64,000 nt of DNA from Adineta vaga (taxonomy: Eukaryota; Rotifera): NCBI GenBank assembly GCA_021613535.1, contig CP075495.1, forward strand, positions 11,656,001-11,720,000. Reading direction: 5' to 3'. Made by a program: the position numbers and the translations under genes. Below are positions 42,084-54,426 of the stretch, piece by piece (the first letter of the stretch is position 1; every line of letters begins with the position of its first letter). Below the pieces are notes generated by a model. It was not told where the DNA came from and ran no database searches. It saw only the letters and a program-made list of their open reading frames with translations.

Positions 42084-42442
42084 CTCTATGTTTTTCCCGT
42101 ATACATCATCGTAATAAAACAGACCACAAGAAGTAGAACAGTAGTCTATTCGATCTTAACAATTCATAGAACTGACTAATCAGAAAGAAAATATCCGATA
42201 GATGGCATCATCTCAACATACAAGTTATAAGTTGAATATTAATTACAAAGATTCATTGAAATAGATTTACACATTATCAAAAACATTGTTCGTTATAATT
42301 TCGTCTCTCTTAGACTAAAAACATACAATTGTCCTACACAATGAACATCTTTTTTCTAATTAGCATTGTGATAGCACATGTGCTATATGCATGTATGTAT
42401 GTATATATAATATATTAGTTCTTCTCTTTTTCAGAATCCAGT
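42084..42442. other. divergent spacer
   Basis: 359 bp shared upstream region of SARS2 and the KEN-box protein. A polypyrimidine-CAG at 42432-42434 lies 8 bases before the plus-strand ATG. Confidence 0.5.
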
Positions 42443-43652
42443 ATGCATCTATCGAATAAGCAACGTGTAATGAATCAAACATATACGATCTTATCAAATA
42501 GACATTGTTCATCTCACAATGATGTTGGAGAAGATCAAACATATCCTATTTCGGAAAATCTCACTCAATTATCTTCGACATTGGATAATAATCGATTTTG
42601 TACATTTACAAAATACAAGATCAAACAATCGCCAAGCACAGTTATTGTTAATGAACATCAACAACGATATTTTGATTCACCAACAATGATCGTACCAGAT
42701 GATGATGATAATGATGATATTCCAATTAGTCGTTGTTCTAACAAAACATCTTTTACAAATACTTCCGTCATGATCGAACCAAATTTAGATGAAACAGAAC
42801 TGAGTGATCTTCTAGTTTTTACAAATCGTATGTGATCAACTAGTTTTTTCTCATTCATACATATTAATATCCCTTCATTTTTCAATTAGCAAATCGAATG
42901 TTATCTGAATCAATGCATGTAGTTGTTAGTCGACATCCATCTTTACAAGATTTGAAATATATTAATGATGTAAGCAGTCTTCTAATAGGTCCACCATTGT
43001 TCATACAAGAGAAAGAAGAACCTATTTATCAAGAATTAATTCGAGTCGAACATTTAATTACAACCCCACCAATCGATTATATGAATGATGTTGATGAAAA
43101 TAAAGAAAATCGTCCTCCATTAATGCCAATCAAATGTCCTGTATCACGAATACCGATTTGGACACCATCACCGACAAATAAAATTAATGAAACACCAAAC
43201 ACAACAAGTAAAAATAAGAAATATGAAGAAATAAGAAAGAAAATGTCAACAAAACCATGTATTACAGGTAAATAATTATAATATTAAATGTAGAAACTAA
43301 TTGCATGTTGAAAAGATCCTCTCATATATCTTGTTCTTCTACAAAGCAATAATTTTATATCTTTAGATATACTTGATCGATGGTCATCAATGACACCTAA
43401 ACTCAAAGAATTGCTATCCGATACACGAAAAATGCCTATTCGAGTATGTACTGTTCATTCTTTTCTTTGATAATTAAACTAATTATTATTTTGTTCTCCA
43501 AGATGCCACAACTAACATCGAATAGTAGTGAATTTCGTCGACTCAAACAATTATTAAATGATTTGGAAATAACAACATCTTCATGGACAAATGCTATTAA
43601 TCAATGTCGTTATGTTCTTCAACATGCTCAGCAACAATTTCATCGTGTATGA
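42443..43652 (+). CDS. orphan protein with KEN box, possibly cell-cycle regulated
   Basis: 329 residues in four exons (42443-42827, 42890-43267, 43367-43443, 43503-43652), frame clean. No family recognised. The first 125 residues are polar, with an acidic patch (PDDDDNDD). Residues 200-202 are KEN inside DENKENRPPLMP, a textbook context for the degron read by the anaphase-promoting complex (acidic/Asn before, Pro a few residues after). It is flanked by Ser/Thr-Pro sites (TTPPID, WTPSPTNK, MTPK) that proline-directed kinases could phosphorylate. The last 60 residues look alpha-helical (EFRRLKQLLNDLE, INQCRYVLQHAQQQF) and may form a short coiled coil. A mitotic regulator is a reasonable inference, nothing more. 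It is convergent with another orphan gene. Confidence 0.8.
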
Positions 43653-44010
43653 AAAGTCTCATATCTTCATTTATCATGTATCTATAATCACGTTTTCTCT
43701 TCGTTACTGTTCATTTCTATATAATTATCAATATTTGTTTGTTTGTTTGTTTTTCTTGTAATTTTCTAACGTTTGTTTTACAATGTATTAGAAAAATGAA
43801 TCATGTGATTGTCAGTTATTTTCCATTATTTCAAAGTAATGTATGAAATAGTTTCAAATATGTTCGTTTGTTAATATGAATAAAAGTGTATTTCGAAAGA
43901 ATTCAATTCGATTTTGATCTTATAGTCTATTGTTTGATAATCATATTTGAACGATAAGTCAAAGTGTTGACTAATTATCTATTAATTTCTTTGCTATTGT
44001 TAGAATGATT
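43653..44010. other. convergent 3' spacer
   Basis: 358 bp between two convergent orphan genes, AT-rich with a TTTG repeat near 43735-43752 and an AATAAA-type signal near 43880. No gene. Confidence 0.5.
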
Positions 44011-45428
44011 TTAATCACGACAATAGATCAGTAAACATCGTTTTAATTCTTCATGTTGAGTATTACGTGAAGATAGACAATGTTTTTGATCATCTTAAAC
44101 ATCGGGAAATTTCGTTAGGAAAAGAATCATACGATTAATTGATATACTCACTTTGTTGTGGTCGTTGTTGACTTTTGAATGAGGTGCATTGTTTTACAGT
44201 TAAATCTACAGATAAAAGATGATCTTTGTTTGAACTAGATCTTTTTCGAAATTGTAGACAACGAGTTGAGTTGTTTTTCTTTTTTACTCTACTTCTTTGC
44301 TCATCTATTTTTTCATTAGAAATAATGTTTTTTTCATGTTTTGCACTGGTTTGAATGAGAAGATTCAATGTCACTATGCAAGTTTGTAGTTGATCAATCA
44401 AATCTTGAATATTTTCGTTTGATGTTAGTATCTTTGATTCTTTTTCAAATGCTTTTGACATGCCAATAGCTGGTGATGAGGTATTAAGTGGTACATCAGG
44501 AGCATTTGTCGATGAAAAATGAGGTACTATGGAAGAATTAGTAGTTGATAGATGATTCGGTGACGTATCTACGAATGATCGAGAATCAGTTTGTGAGTCT
44601 TCAAACTAAAATCAATTTAGAATTCTCTCATGCGTCTTTGTCTATACCGATTTTTAAGGTCACATTAGTAATTGCTGGTTTCAATCGATTGTTTTCTGAC
44701 ATAGCATGCAAATCAGTTGATTCTAAAGATCTAGTTGATGAATCACGCAAGAGAGTAACCTTCAAGTTAGTTATGCTCATTTTATTTGACATTTTATTTT
44801 CTAAATATAATTAAGGAAAGAAAATATCAAAACTAGAAATGATATATGCTTTTCATACTATTATTTATAGCTAATGGCGAACTTGAAAGAATTATGTTCA
44901 TTGATTGTTGTGATGATGTCTGCATTTGAGTAAATGGAGCTTCTGAACTCAAGTAAGTGGGAAAGTTTTCATCTACTTGAGATTTATTTTTAACTATTGC
45001 CGGTGAATACATTTTGTTATTCTCTAGAGTACAAATATTTCTTTGAATAACAGCTTTGCTTAAGTATTAGATTAATCTCTGGATTGCATTCTTTTCATAA
45101 ATGAATGAATATTCGAAGTGAGTTTCTAAGCTACTGCTATCGAGAAATATTCTTTAGACTTACGTTTATTATTTCGAAGATTAGTTAGTTTATGTCTACA
45201 TTTGCCCGGGGGAAGTCTTTGTCGAGCAATCATATCCTGACATGATATTTGACGAACAGTAATCATATTTTGATAATGGAAATGATTAGTGACACATTGT
45301 TTATCATTCGTTTTCTTTCGAGTAGATCGCAATCGCTTTGAAGTTTTACGATTATTATTTTCATCATGGATTGATGTAAATCTATTCTGTATAGTTGATG
45401 ATGGTAAATGACAGCATTGTTGAATCAT
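44011..45428 (-). CDS. orphan basic, Ser-rich protein
   Basis: Five exons (45164-45428, 44859-45053, 44664-44800, 44152-44605, 44011-44093; introns about 52-110 bp) join in frame to 377 residues. The third donor (GTGACC at 44663) is the least certain; it was chosen because it keeps phase and gives a 58-bp intron. No domain recognised. The N-terminal 90 residues are very basic (NRKTSKRLRSTRKK) with scattered Cys/His. The middle is Ser/Thr/Asn-rich. Around residues 240-280 a predicted helix (NIQDLIDQLQTCIVTLNLLI) could be a coiled coil. Further basic stretches (RSRVKKKNN) follow. A nuclear or nucleic-acid-binding role would fit the composition but is not shown. Confidence 0.65.
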
Positions 45429-47690
45429 GCTAGAAATGCGCAGGTTTATTAGTGGGTCGATTCGATATTGAGTATAGTGTGGTGATAAATTGTTTGTTTG
45501 TATTGGCAGGAATCAATTGTCATAATTCACTTACGATGTAGAAAATGAATTTAAGGAATTTTGATTATTCTATTCGATGGAATTTTTTAGTAGTATTTCA
45601 TTAATCTTAACGAAAATAAATAATGTGTTTTTCTACTTATGTTTTTGAAGATCATAAAGTATTGTTATTCTTTGTTGTTGAATGCAACTTGAAGAAAAAA
45701 GGAAATAATGAGATGAATCATTTCGAACTAATAAAAAATAAAAACGAAACTATGAAAAAAATGAATAAGAAAACTATTTTCTCGAAACAGTCTAATTAGC
45801 TGGCGGCTACGAAACTTTTTCCATAAAATATATGTATTCATTTAAAAACGTTTTCTAATTATATGGATCAGCAAAAACTACTCGACATATAATTAGTCTA
45901 TTTATTGGAAAACATCATCATTTAGGTACTTAGAATACCACTCGAACATCAAATTTGAATTGTTAATCTTATAAAATCCGCTAGAAATCCATCATGTAGT
46001 ACTTATGGCGAAGTTGACTTCAATAGAGTTCATGTGAAGTACAAAAAAGATTGATTTATAACATATGTTATATTGTCTTTTTAGGCTATAAATACAAATC
46101 ATCTGAGATTTAAATATTGCCAATTATATTGATACTTTTCAAAGGTTATTAGTCTCTAAATGGTTGTAGATAATCGAGTTTCAAACATCTTTCTTTATTT
46201 CTTCTCATTTCTCATTAACAAAGAACGAAAGAACGAAAGAAAGAAAGGAAGAAACAAGAGGGAGAAAGGATATCTATTGTCATGTAAGTGACAAGTGAAA
46301 GTGTTACTTGATGACATTTATTTTGACGTCATCGTCTTTTCTAATAGTAATATTTTTTGTTCATTGAAAATATAGATTAAGCAAACTAGATAGTTTTTTT
46401 TCTAGTTATTTGTTTGACCATGAATAGACAAGAGTCTATTATAAACATTCCAAACAGATACAGATGACAGAAGACAAATAACAAGCTCAGTAGACGGAAT
46501 AGCCTTGTATTTATCATTACATAAATAACATATAATACATATTCACTAAATCCAGGACATGAGTCTTGAACCAATCTGTCATTAAAATCCTATTTTCTGA
46601 ACAAACACCTTTGATAATTAGTATCGTCTTATTATCATCTACTATTGACGAAAAGAGAAAAAGAAGTAAAAAATCCCCTTATTTAAAATAATAAATAAAA
46701 TTCTTCTTTTCTTCTCCTATGCTTGTGTTAATTAACACTATTCGATAAACTTCCAGTTTTGTTCATCGAAAACATCATTTTATTTCTAGATTATCCCGTT
46801 GTTTAGAAGACATATAGCTTGCAAAGGATATATACACAATGGTAGATGAACTCAGTGTTGTCATTCATGTAGTTCTCTCACTTACTCTTTTCACATTTGT
46901 TCAGAACTAAGCTATAGGTTTGATAGATCAAACTTTTAAACAAGAGACTATGACAACTAGCAAGTATTGATAGATATTTCAATAATCATAGAGTATGCAC
47001 CCTAGGGAAATAGAGAAAAGGAAAGAAAGAAAAATCATCGAAACCTAGGCGTTATTTTCCAAGCATTCAATGAAAGAACACTGAGTGGTGCCTTCATTTC
47101 TCTTATATTTTTCTCATTCTCTCTATCTTGCCATTACTCATTAGCACGCAATGGATAGTGTCACACAACAAAATAGGTAAAATAAATTATGATCTTCTTC
47201 CAATCAAACATCTAACGCTATAGATATGAATATATAATGATATTTTCGTTTTTAAAACTACGTAATCATCGATATTTTCATACAGATGTTCATTTGTCGA
47301 GAGAAGAATGCATGTCAAACTATTACTTTCGAATAATAAACCTAACAGTTTATCACTCAGTGACAAGAAGTATCCGTAAAAGACACAATAATATACAGTT
47401 GAATGACTACGTAATAGAAAGCAAACATTTAACAAAGGATATCCGTTTTCTATGAGTTTTGCGAATGTTAGTTCACTTTCCAGTAGAAAATATAGTTGTA
47501 ATATTATATCAGATGTCGTTTTTTTTTCAATGAAATTATTACTTGAACAATACATAGGATGATTGAAATAACACGATAAATCTAGAAGAACAACTGTGTT
47601 AAATGAACGTTAATTGATAGACAATAATAAATCAAATTCTGACTACGAGACCAATTTGTTTAGATAGCAAAGTTTGGTTCATTCTAGGAG

Positions 47691-47692
<2 letters not shown>

Positions 47693-47725
<33 letters not shown>
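47693..47725. repeat. (AT)n microsatellite flanked by a 10-bp direct repeat
   Basis: 33 bp of alternating A/T. The 10-mer aggagtcata occurs at 47686-47695 and again at 47727-47736, bracketing the tract. Confidence 0.9.
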
Positions 47726-47728
<3 letters not shown>

Positions 47729-49919
47729 GAGTCATAATAAACTTTTGTAGAAATCTTTTATTAGCTATTAGATGAGAAGAATAGTTTCTCGCTACAACTC
47801 ATTCTGAAAAGATCTTCATGAATCAATTCATATAAATATATATATATATATGTGTTTGTATGAAACATAAAATAGTCAAAAATATGATACAAAAAGAAAT
47901 AAAATCGAGAGTATTCATCAAAATTATTAATATATTTTTAAAATAGAACATATATTTCTACTTTAATCTATTCGAGATGTCTATAGAGATTATCTGAATC
48001 TATCTGGTACACTTCCATTTTTTGTTAATTATTAGTTTCGTCACGGATGTAATCATGAAACGATGATCTTTAGTTATAGAGTATCGAGATTCTCAGAATT
48101 ACTACTATCAATAGAGTCGTTGACTTCTTTCAATGACAGGACATATGATGCGAAATAGTTTCAAAAGAATTCTTGTCCGGTCTTCGATTTTATATTTTTA
48201 CAAGATCGAAATGAATATCAAGATATTTATGATAAAAATTAACTATGGTTAAGATAGTTGATTAATATGTAGAATAATTTAATTGATCCATTGAGTTAAA
48301 CTTCGAGAAGATTACTTGAAAATGAGGACAATTACGACACATTAACGCATAGAAATGTAGTTAACATTGACATGATATCAAGGATATTCAAGTGACCTCA
48401 TCAATTATCTGTCATTTCCTACAAAATAACATCAGTTGTTGTTCAATGAGAATGAGTATGCTTAAGACGAGTATATACAGAAAAGAAACGAGAGAGTTAA
48501 AGCAAGGACATATGCATACGCATGACGCGTACGTCTATCTCTTTTTATCTGGTCAACGATAGAAGAATCAGCAATGACAAGCGAGAATAGAAACATGTGT
48601 ACGTCTATAAATGTAGATTATATAGACAGTAAGCATGTATCTCAGTAGTGCACTTTCCGACTGTCTTACTCTCATTTTTTCTCCTAAGGGATTTTTATCA
48701 TCTTTTCTTTTCACACTCTCCTTTTTTTCTGCAATTGAATACAAGAAAGAGAGCATTAAAAATGGTCGCCTCCGGTTTTATTAACAACTCCACGTTCAAT
48801 CTTTGTATATATGTGTGTATGTTTATGATTAAAACAAAAGAAAACGATTAAGACTTGCAAGTTAGTTCTTTCTGAAGAGAAAAAAAAAGAAGTAGAGGAT
48901 AATGACAATTCGTTTGTAATATCCGGTTCATATTGACTAGTTTTTTTCTCAATTGAAGAATATAAAATGAGTAGGTGGTTGGTGACCAAATTCTTTCTAA
49001 TCCGCATTTTTTATCTTCTTTCATGATGATTATTACGTTTATATATTCATATCATAGTCTCCTTTTTTTTGCATTCGTAATGATACTTCCCTATGACTAC
49101 ACTCTGAAATTATATCTTTTCTTACTATAAATGTTTTTTTCACTGTCACTTTGTTTTTCTTTTTTGTTCTTCTTCGCATTGCCTTTTAGTTTATTAGAGT
49201 AAACGAACAGAAGTTTATCGAATAGTTTAATTATAGTGATACGTATATTCAAAGCAAAAGTACTTTATTACTCTTCATGAGAAAACATTTTTGTGACATA
49301 TAGAATACAGGAGTTAAAGTTCAATATGAAGAGTTCATTTGTCTGTTGTTCTTCTATAGATGAATCAGTTGAAATATACCATTACATTACAGTAGAAGAA
49401 AATAATTGATTCCTTTTCTAAATAACAAATTTGAAAGATCATTTTCTGAAACAATTTCTTTTTGAAAGAAAACATTTGTTTGACGTCTATTTAATATGCT
49501 GTCATTAATAATTGAATATAGAATTCCTTCACTACAAGTATCGCATGAATTTTCATAATAGAAATAATTCACAATATTGTTCCAAAGTAAGGAAGAAACT
49601 TCATTTCATGTCATCTAATGAAATTAATTTCTTGCTTGAAAAACTCCGAAAATAAATAGTGTGTAATAATATAATTACATTTAACTCTTGAGAATACAAC
49701 ATCATCCCCTTGACATATTTATATATATATATAAATTTTGCTTTCTTTTCCATTGTTTTTAGCAATAATTGTAGATTAATGATATCCTGTCCTGATTAAT
49801 TACGATACTTTCAAGAAAATTAACGATTCAAATTCTTCTCATGTTTCACCTTGACGTGATATTCTTAGGGGAAACTTAGTAAAGCTCAACGAATCGTAAA
49901 ATTGGCTGAGTTTCATTCT

Positions 49920-49927
49920 TATATATA
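49920..49927 (+). promoter_or_regulatory. TATA box of the GPCR gene
   Basis: TATATATA lies 72-79 bases before the GPCR start codon. A start site about 30 bases downstream, near the TTAGTGAC at 49944-49951, would leave a short unspliced leader. Inferred from spacing only. Confidence 0.45.
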
Positions 49928-49998
49928 CGGAAGACTCGGTTGTTAGTGACTTCTTTTTTTAATCATTTATAACTAAACTCGTCGAAAATCGACTAACA

Positions 49999-51872
49999 AT
50001 GCAATATACAGTAATACGTGCGATATTTGTTGCCATTAATGGTTTGATATTTCTTGGATCGATTATACTCAATTTATTGGCTATTGTTTATATTTTATCA
50101 ACACGAGATAAAACAACAATTGCAATGCTTGTGGTTAATCTAGCAATAGCTGATATAATTCATGCAAGTATGTTATTCGATTGAAATATTGTCTCAATTG
50201 GAATCAAAGAAATTAATTTCATTTTTATATTTTATTTTAGTGGGTATTATTTTCTTTAGTAGTAATTTATTTACAAGTAGTTGGATGTTCGGTGAATTCG
50301 GATGCAAATTTAGTTTAACGACTGATGTACTTTGTACTGTGGTAAGTTTTGATAATTGTCGAAGTTTGATTTACATTTGTATAAGATATTTTTTATCTTC
50401 TTATAAAAAACAAGAATGTTTTGAAGGAATTATTTTTCAAAAAACTAAATTGTTCATATTTTAAAAGTTTACAAAGGACTCAGAATAATAATTGTCAATT
50501 ATCATTCTCTATTCAAGATTTGATAATCTACTGAGTATTAATTATGTAGAATAGATTCGGATTAAAGTGGTTGTCTCTGGGGACGCTTTACTATTCTTTT
50601 CGAAAAAAGAATTTGAATACTATCTGCATGTATCACTCTAATTTTTCAGAAATATCTACTCTTATTTTTTTTAAATAGAAACAAACTTACAAAGAGTAAC
50701 TAAGTACAAGTCTATATAAGATAATGAATAATTTTTCTAAATTATCCACAGATCATAGATTTCATGTTAGAAAATCTTACTTTTTGCTTCTGATTATACT
50801 ATTGACATATTCATTAATTTAATGTCTTTTTCTTATAACTAAATTAAGAACATAATGTTTCAGAGGAAGACTGAAAAAAAAGCCATTAACAGTTAATAGA
50901 GGAAAATATTTGACGGCACGCAAAAGATGCCAAGGATCAAAGATTAAAAAATGTCGTAGTCATTAAAAATAATCATCAAAAAACAAGAAAATACTTTTCG
51001 TTTTTGTTCATATCTATTTTTAGGTTATTGTTTATACAGTTGCAGCTTTAAGTATCGAACGTTATATCGATGCTCGTTCAACATTAACAGCAAAATTTCG
51101 TACTTTGATTACATTTGGTTCATTAGTATTTATTTGGACACTTGGATTATTAGTACCGTATCCGTTTTTTTTCTATACATATCTTATTGATACAAATAAT
51201 TCATCAGCTTATAATAATAGTTGGAAAAATTCCACAGCAATGTATTCATGTCAATCACATTTAGATGAAACAGCATTATTTGTTCATGAAATCATTCTGT
51301 ATGTCATTGCATTTATTATTCCCTATTCAATTATTGTCATATTCTCATTGAAATTATTAAAATTTTTACGTGATTGGTTGAAACGTAAAGAAAAATTGAC
51401 ACGTACAAGTGTATCAAGAAAACGAACACGTGGTGTTAAACTTGTTCTTTGTATTGTTTTATCATTTCTTATATGTTATACACCATTTTGGGCATTTAAA
51501 TTTTATACACGTACTATTTCACATGAAAATATTGTTCGACAACCAGGTTTACAACGAATTCTATCTTATTTACATCTACTTGTTGTTCTATTAAATCATT
51601 TCGAAGGTGTTCTTAATCCATTATTTTTCATTGTTTTAACTGAACGATTTTGTTTAACATTTTCAAAACATCGAGAAAGACGTTCACGATTATTTGGAGC
51701 ACCATCATCCGCAATTATATTAGCTGGAGGAAGAAAATCAATGAAAACAGCAACAACAACATCAACAACAATTGCCAAGAATACAGAAACAAAGAGCTTA
51801 TTAACATTCAATAATAATAATATGCATTTCGACACGAAAGATAAAATACCTGTCATTGTTCAATCTTTGTAA
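49999..51872 (+). CDS. rhodopsin-family GPCR, peptide-receptor-like
   Basis: Seven-helix receptor of 372 residues in three exons (49999-50167, 50241-50341, 51024-51872), with a 682-bp second intron. Class A landmarks: helix 1 IILNLLAIVY (Asn1.50), helix 2 NLAIADII, Trp in loop 1 and GEFGCK with the disulphide Cys at the top of helix 3. Helix 3 ends SIERY (ERY in place of DRY), helix 4 has WTLGLLVPYP, and loop 2 has YSCQS with N-glycosylation sites. The third intracellular loop is basic (RDWLKRKEKL, SRKRTRG). Helix 6 is FLICYTPFWAFKF and helix 7 LNPLFFIVLTERF, so NPxxY is NPLFF. The pattern suits a neuropeptide receptor; the ligand cannot be read. A poly(A) signal is at 51905-51910. A FLRFamide precursor lies 3.2 kb downstream. 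Confidence 0.9.
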
Positions 51873-52629
51873 TTGTTTTCTTTTTTTTTCTTTTCATATC
51901 ACAGAATAAATAAGTGTGTCACTGATGCGATTTATTCATTAATCCAATGAAAAATATATGTATATATTTTCCTATTGTATTCATATTTTAGTTGATACGA
52001 ATAGAACGTGTCTTTTTCATTGTTAATAAAATCGTTCTTTATCTATCGAATGAAATAAATCTTAAGATTGTTGAAATCTCGATCATATTCTTTGACTAAT
52101 AAGAGATGTAATAAGTTTATTGTAAGATATTCGAATGTTTTCTCATGATTTTTTAGTAATAATATGACACTTAATAAATGTTTGTGTAAATATTGATCAA
52201 GGAAAAGATATTATAAGCTCTAGTGTCACGACGTGATAAAAGACAAACTCTTTTCTTTTTTCGTCTCCTCGACTATGACTCATAAGAATATTGTTTATTT
52301 TGTTGCTAGTTGAATTTCGTTGGGTTTTCTATTTGTCGTCTATGAAAGAGAAAAAAGACTATTACGATTATTTTGAAGTATGATTCGAGTCGTTAAAAAA
52401 CGAAATATCATGCATAGTTTTGTCTACTCTTTATGCTACTTACACGAAGAAATATAATCTCGTCAAATAAAGAAATTTTCGTTCTATAAAATGCAACAAG
52501 TGAAAGCTGTTTTTATACGTCATTTCTTTTTCTACATTTTATTTCTTCTCTTCCTTCTTTTCTATTTTTCTTTACTATTCATTCTGAAAGAAAGATTTCT
52601 TATTGAAAATTGAAAACGAATCATTTCAA
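51873..52629. other. intergenic
   Basis: 757 bp with the GPCR poly(A) signal (51905-51910) and a long pyrimidine-rich tract (52520-52580) before the next gene. An in-frame TTG start at 52603 was rejected in favour of the ATG at 52630. Confidence 0.5.
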
Positions 52630-54426
52630 ATGGGAAATACTCCGTCAGGAAAACGTAAACCCTCTACAAGTTGGCTTGAAGCTGTTGATAAATCATTCGT
52701 TTTCGTTTGGTGTGATGCATCTGTTGGTACACAAAATTATGTGGATGATGCGAATAATACGTTAAAAAATATAGCCAATGTTGTTAATAAAAATCGTCAA
52801 ATTGTACATACATTTAATGAAATCAAAGCTTGTCAAGAGTTTATCATGCAAGTTAATAATGTATGTCTAATTATTTCTGGTGCCTATGGTATAGATTTAG
52901 TTCCACAAATTCATAATCTCGAACAAATTCATTCAATTTATATATTCTGTATGCATAAAGCCAAACATGAATTATGGGCATCACATTATCGAAAAGTTCG
53001 TGGTGTATTTACTAATATTAACGATATATGTATTTCATTAAAAACTTATGTCATATCACGAGCAATTATTGATTTTGATCGAATTGAATTCGATATTATT
53101 ACTGCAGAAAATAATTTAAGTTTAAATTATTCCATATTAACAAAATTATTTCTCTTAGATATGGATTCACATGATCATGGTAAACAAGATATGATAAATT
53201 ATTGTCGAAGTGAATATAAATCCGATTCTCAAACACAATTAATCAAAGATTTTGAACGCAACTATTCACAATTCAATCCGATATGGTGGTATACAAAAAA
53301 TTATTTTTTTCAAGGTATTATTAATCGAGCATTACGTAGACGTGATCTGTATGCATTATGTTCAATGTATCGATTTATAAAAGATCTTGATATCGTTCTT
53401 TCACAATTACATTATGAACAAAAACTAACAAATCAAACATTAAATCTTTATTTTGGTCAGATTTTATCTCAAAATGATTTTGATTGTATGATAAATTCCA
53501 ATGGGAAATTGATGTGTATTAATCAATTTATACTTGCTAATCCTCAACAAGCTATTGCAACTATGTTCATGAAACAAGAAAACTTACAACAAGGTAAAGT
53601 TCGAATTATTTTTCAAATTCATATTGATCAAACTGCATCACCCATTGCTCCCTATGCAAATATTGGTTCAATAAGTGATTTTGTTCATGAAGAAGAACAT
53701 CTTATATCAATGTCAAGTATTTATCGTATCGGTAAAATTGAACAAGTTTTAGATATGTCATCAGCATGGTTAATACATTTAACATTAATCAATAAAGATG
53801 ACATTCAATATTTACAATTAACACAAAATCTTCCCATTGAAAAATATGAAGATTTAAATCTAATTGATATAGGTTATACAATTAAAGATCGATTATATTT
53901 ATTTAAATCAGCTAATACATTATTTAAACAAGCTCTAAATACTCATAATCATAAAAATGAATTACGTACGATTATTTTACATTATAATTTAGCGATTATT
54001 TATGATGTATTTGGTGAATATGACAAATCACTTGAACAATATCGAAATGCTATAACATTAGCAAGAGATTACATTCCAAATTGTCGACAAAATGATGATT
54101 TATGTTTAATACCATTATATTCAAATATGGGATTAACTTATCAACAAGATAGTAAATTTAATTATGCTTTTGATCATGCTTATCGTGCATTACAAATAAT
54201 ATCAAAAATCGAATTGAATTCAACATTAAAAAAAGAACTTGAGTCTTCATGTTACTGTAATCTTGGAATAATACATGATCGACAAGGTAAAACATCTGAT
54301 GCACGAGTGTTCTATGAACAAGGATTAAAAATTCGACAAGAATATTTACCAGCAGAACATGCAGATATTGCTGCATTACAAAGAGTTATTGCTGTACTTT
54401 CAAAGAGATCAATTGATTCGGATTGA
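52630..54426 (+). CDS. intronless ADP-ribosyltransferase-fold plus TPR protein, catalytic residues degenerate
   Basis: 598 residues in a single exon, unlike every neighbour. The start MGNTPSGK at 52630 is a good N-myristoylation signal. Residues 25-160 form an N-terminal domain (FVFVWCDASVGTQ..., VCLIISGAYG, IYIFCMHKAKHELW) seen in related bdelloid proteins. Residues about 265-395 align by pattern with the arginine mono-ADP-ribosyltransferase (ART) fold. But the first catalytic Arg position is Phe275 (LYFGQ), and the Ser-Thr-Ser strand reads INQFILAN. Only the E-x-E-like triplet at 354-356 (HEEEHL) remains, so activity is doubtful. Residues about 442-590 carry TPR repeats (LHYNLAIIYDVFGEYDKSLEQY, and CNLGIIHDRQG later). 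Families with this architecture are expanded in bdelloid rotifers. The role is unknown; a scaffold or sensor is inference. It is not a secreted protein. Confidence 0.82.
   Translation: MGNTPSGKRKPSTSWLEAVDKSFVFVWCDASVGTQNYVDDANNTLKNIANVVNKNRQIVHTFNEIKACQEFIMQVNNVCLIISGAYGIDLVPQIHNLEQIHSIYIFCMHKAKHELWASHYRKVRGVFTNINDICISLKTYVISRAIIDFDRIEFDIITAENNLSLNYSILTKLFLLDMDSHDHGKQDMINYCRSEYKSDSQTQLIKDFERNYSQFNPIWWYTKNYFFQGIINRALRRRDLYALCSMYRFIKDLDIVLSQLHYEQKLTNQTLNLYFGQILSQNDFDCMINSNGKLMCINQFILANPQQAIATMFMKQENLQQGKVRIIFQIHIDQTASPIAPYANIGSISDFVHEEEHLISMSSIYRIGKIEQVLDMSSAWLIHLTLINKDDIQYLQLTQNLPIEKYEDLNLIDIGYTIKDRLYLFKSANTLFKQALNTHNHKNELRTIILHYNLAIIYDVFGEYDKSLEQYRNAITLARDYIPNCRQNDDLCLIPLYSNMGLTYQQDSKFNYAFDHAYRALQIISKIELNSTLKKELESSCYCNLGIIHDRQGKTSDARVFYEQGLKIRQEYLPAEHADIAALQRVIAVLSKRSIDSD

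Larger units (their letters stand above)
45429..49998. other. 4.6-kb gene-free region upstream of GPCR
   Basis: No supportable gene. Frames here (e.g. 47187-47555 minus, 48756-49007 minus) are AT-driven and lack splice context. It contains an (AT)n tract at 47693-47725 and a smaller one near 47838-47850. The 3' end carries the GPCR core promoter. Confidence 0.55.

Noticed and set aside
52603-52629. Longer start for the ART/TPR protein at 52603
   Set aside because: That codon is TTG. The first ATG, at 52630, also creates a good myristoylation motif.
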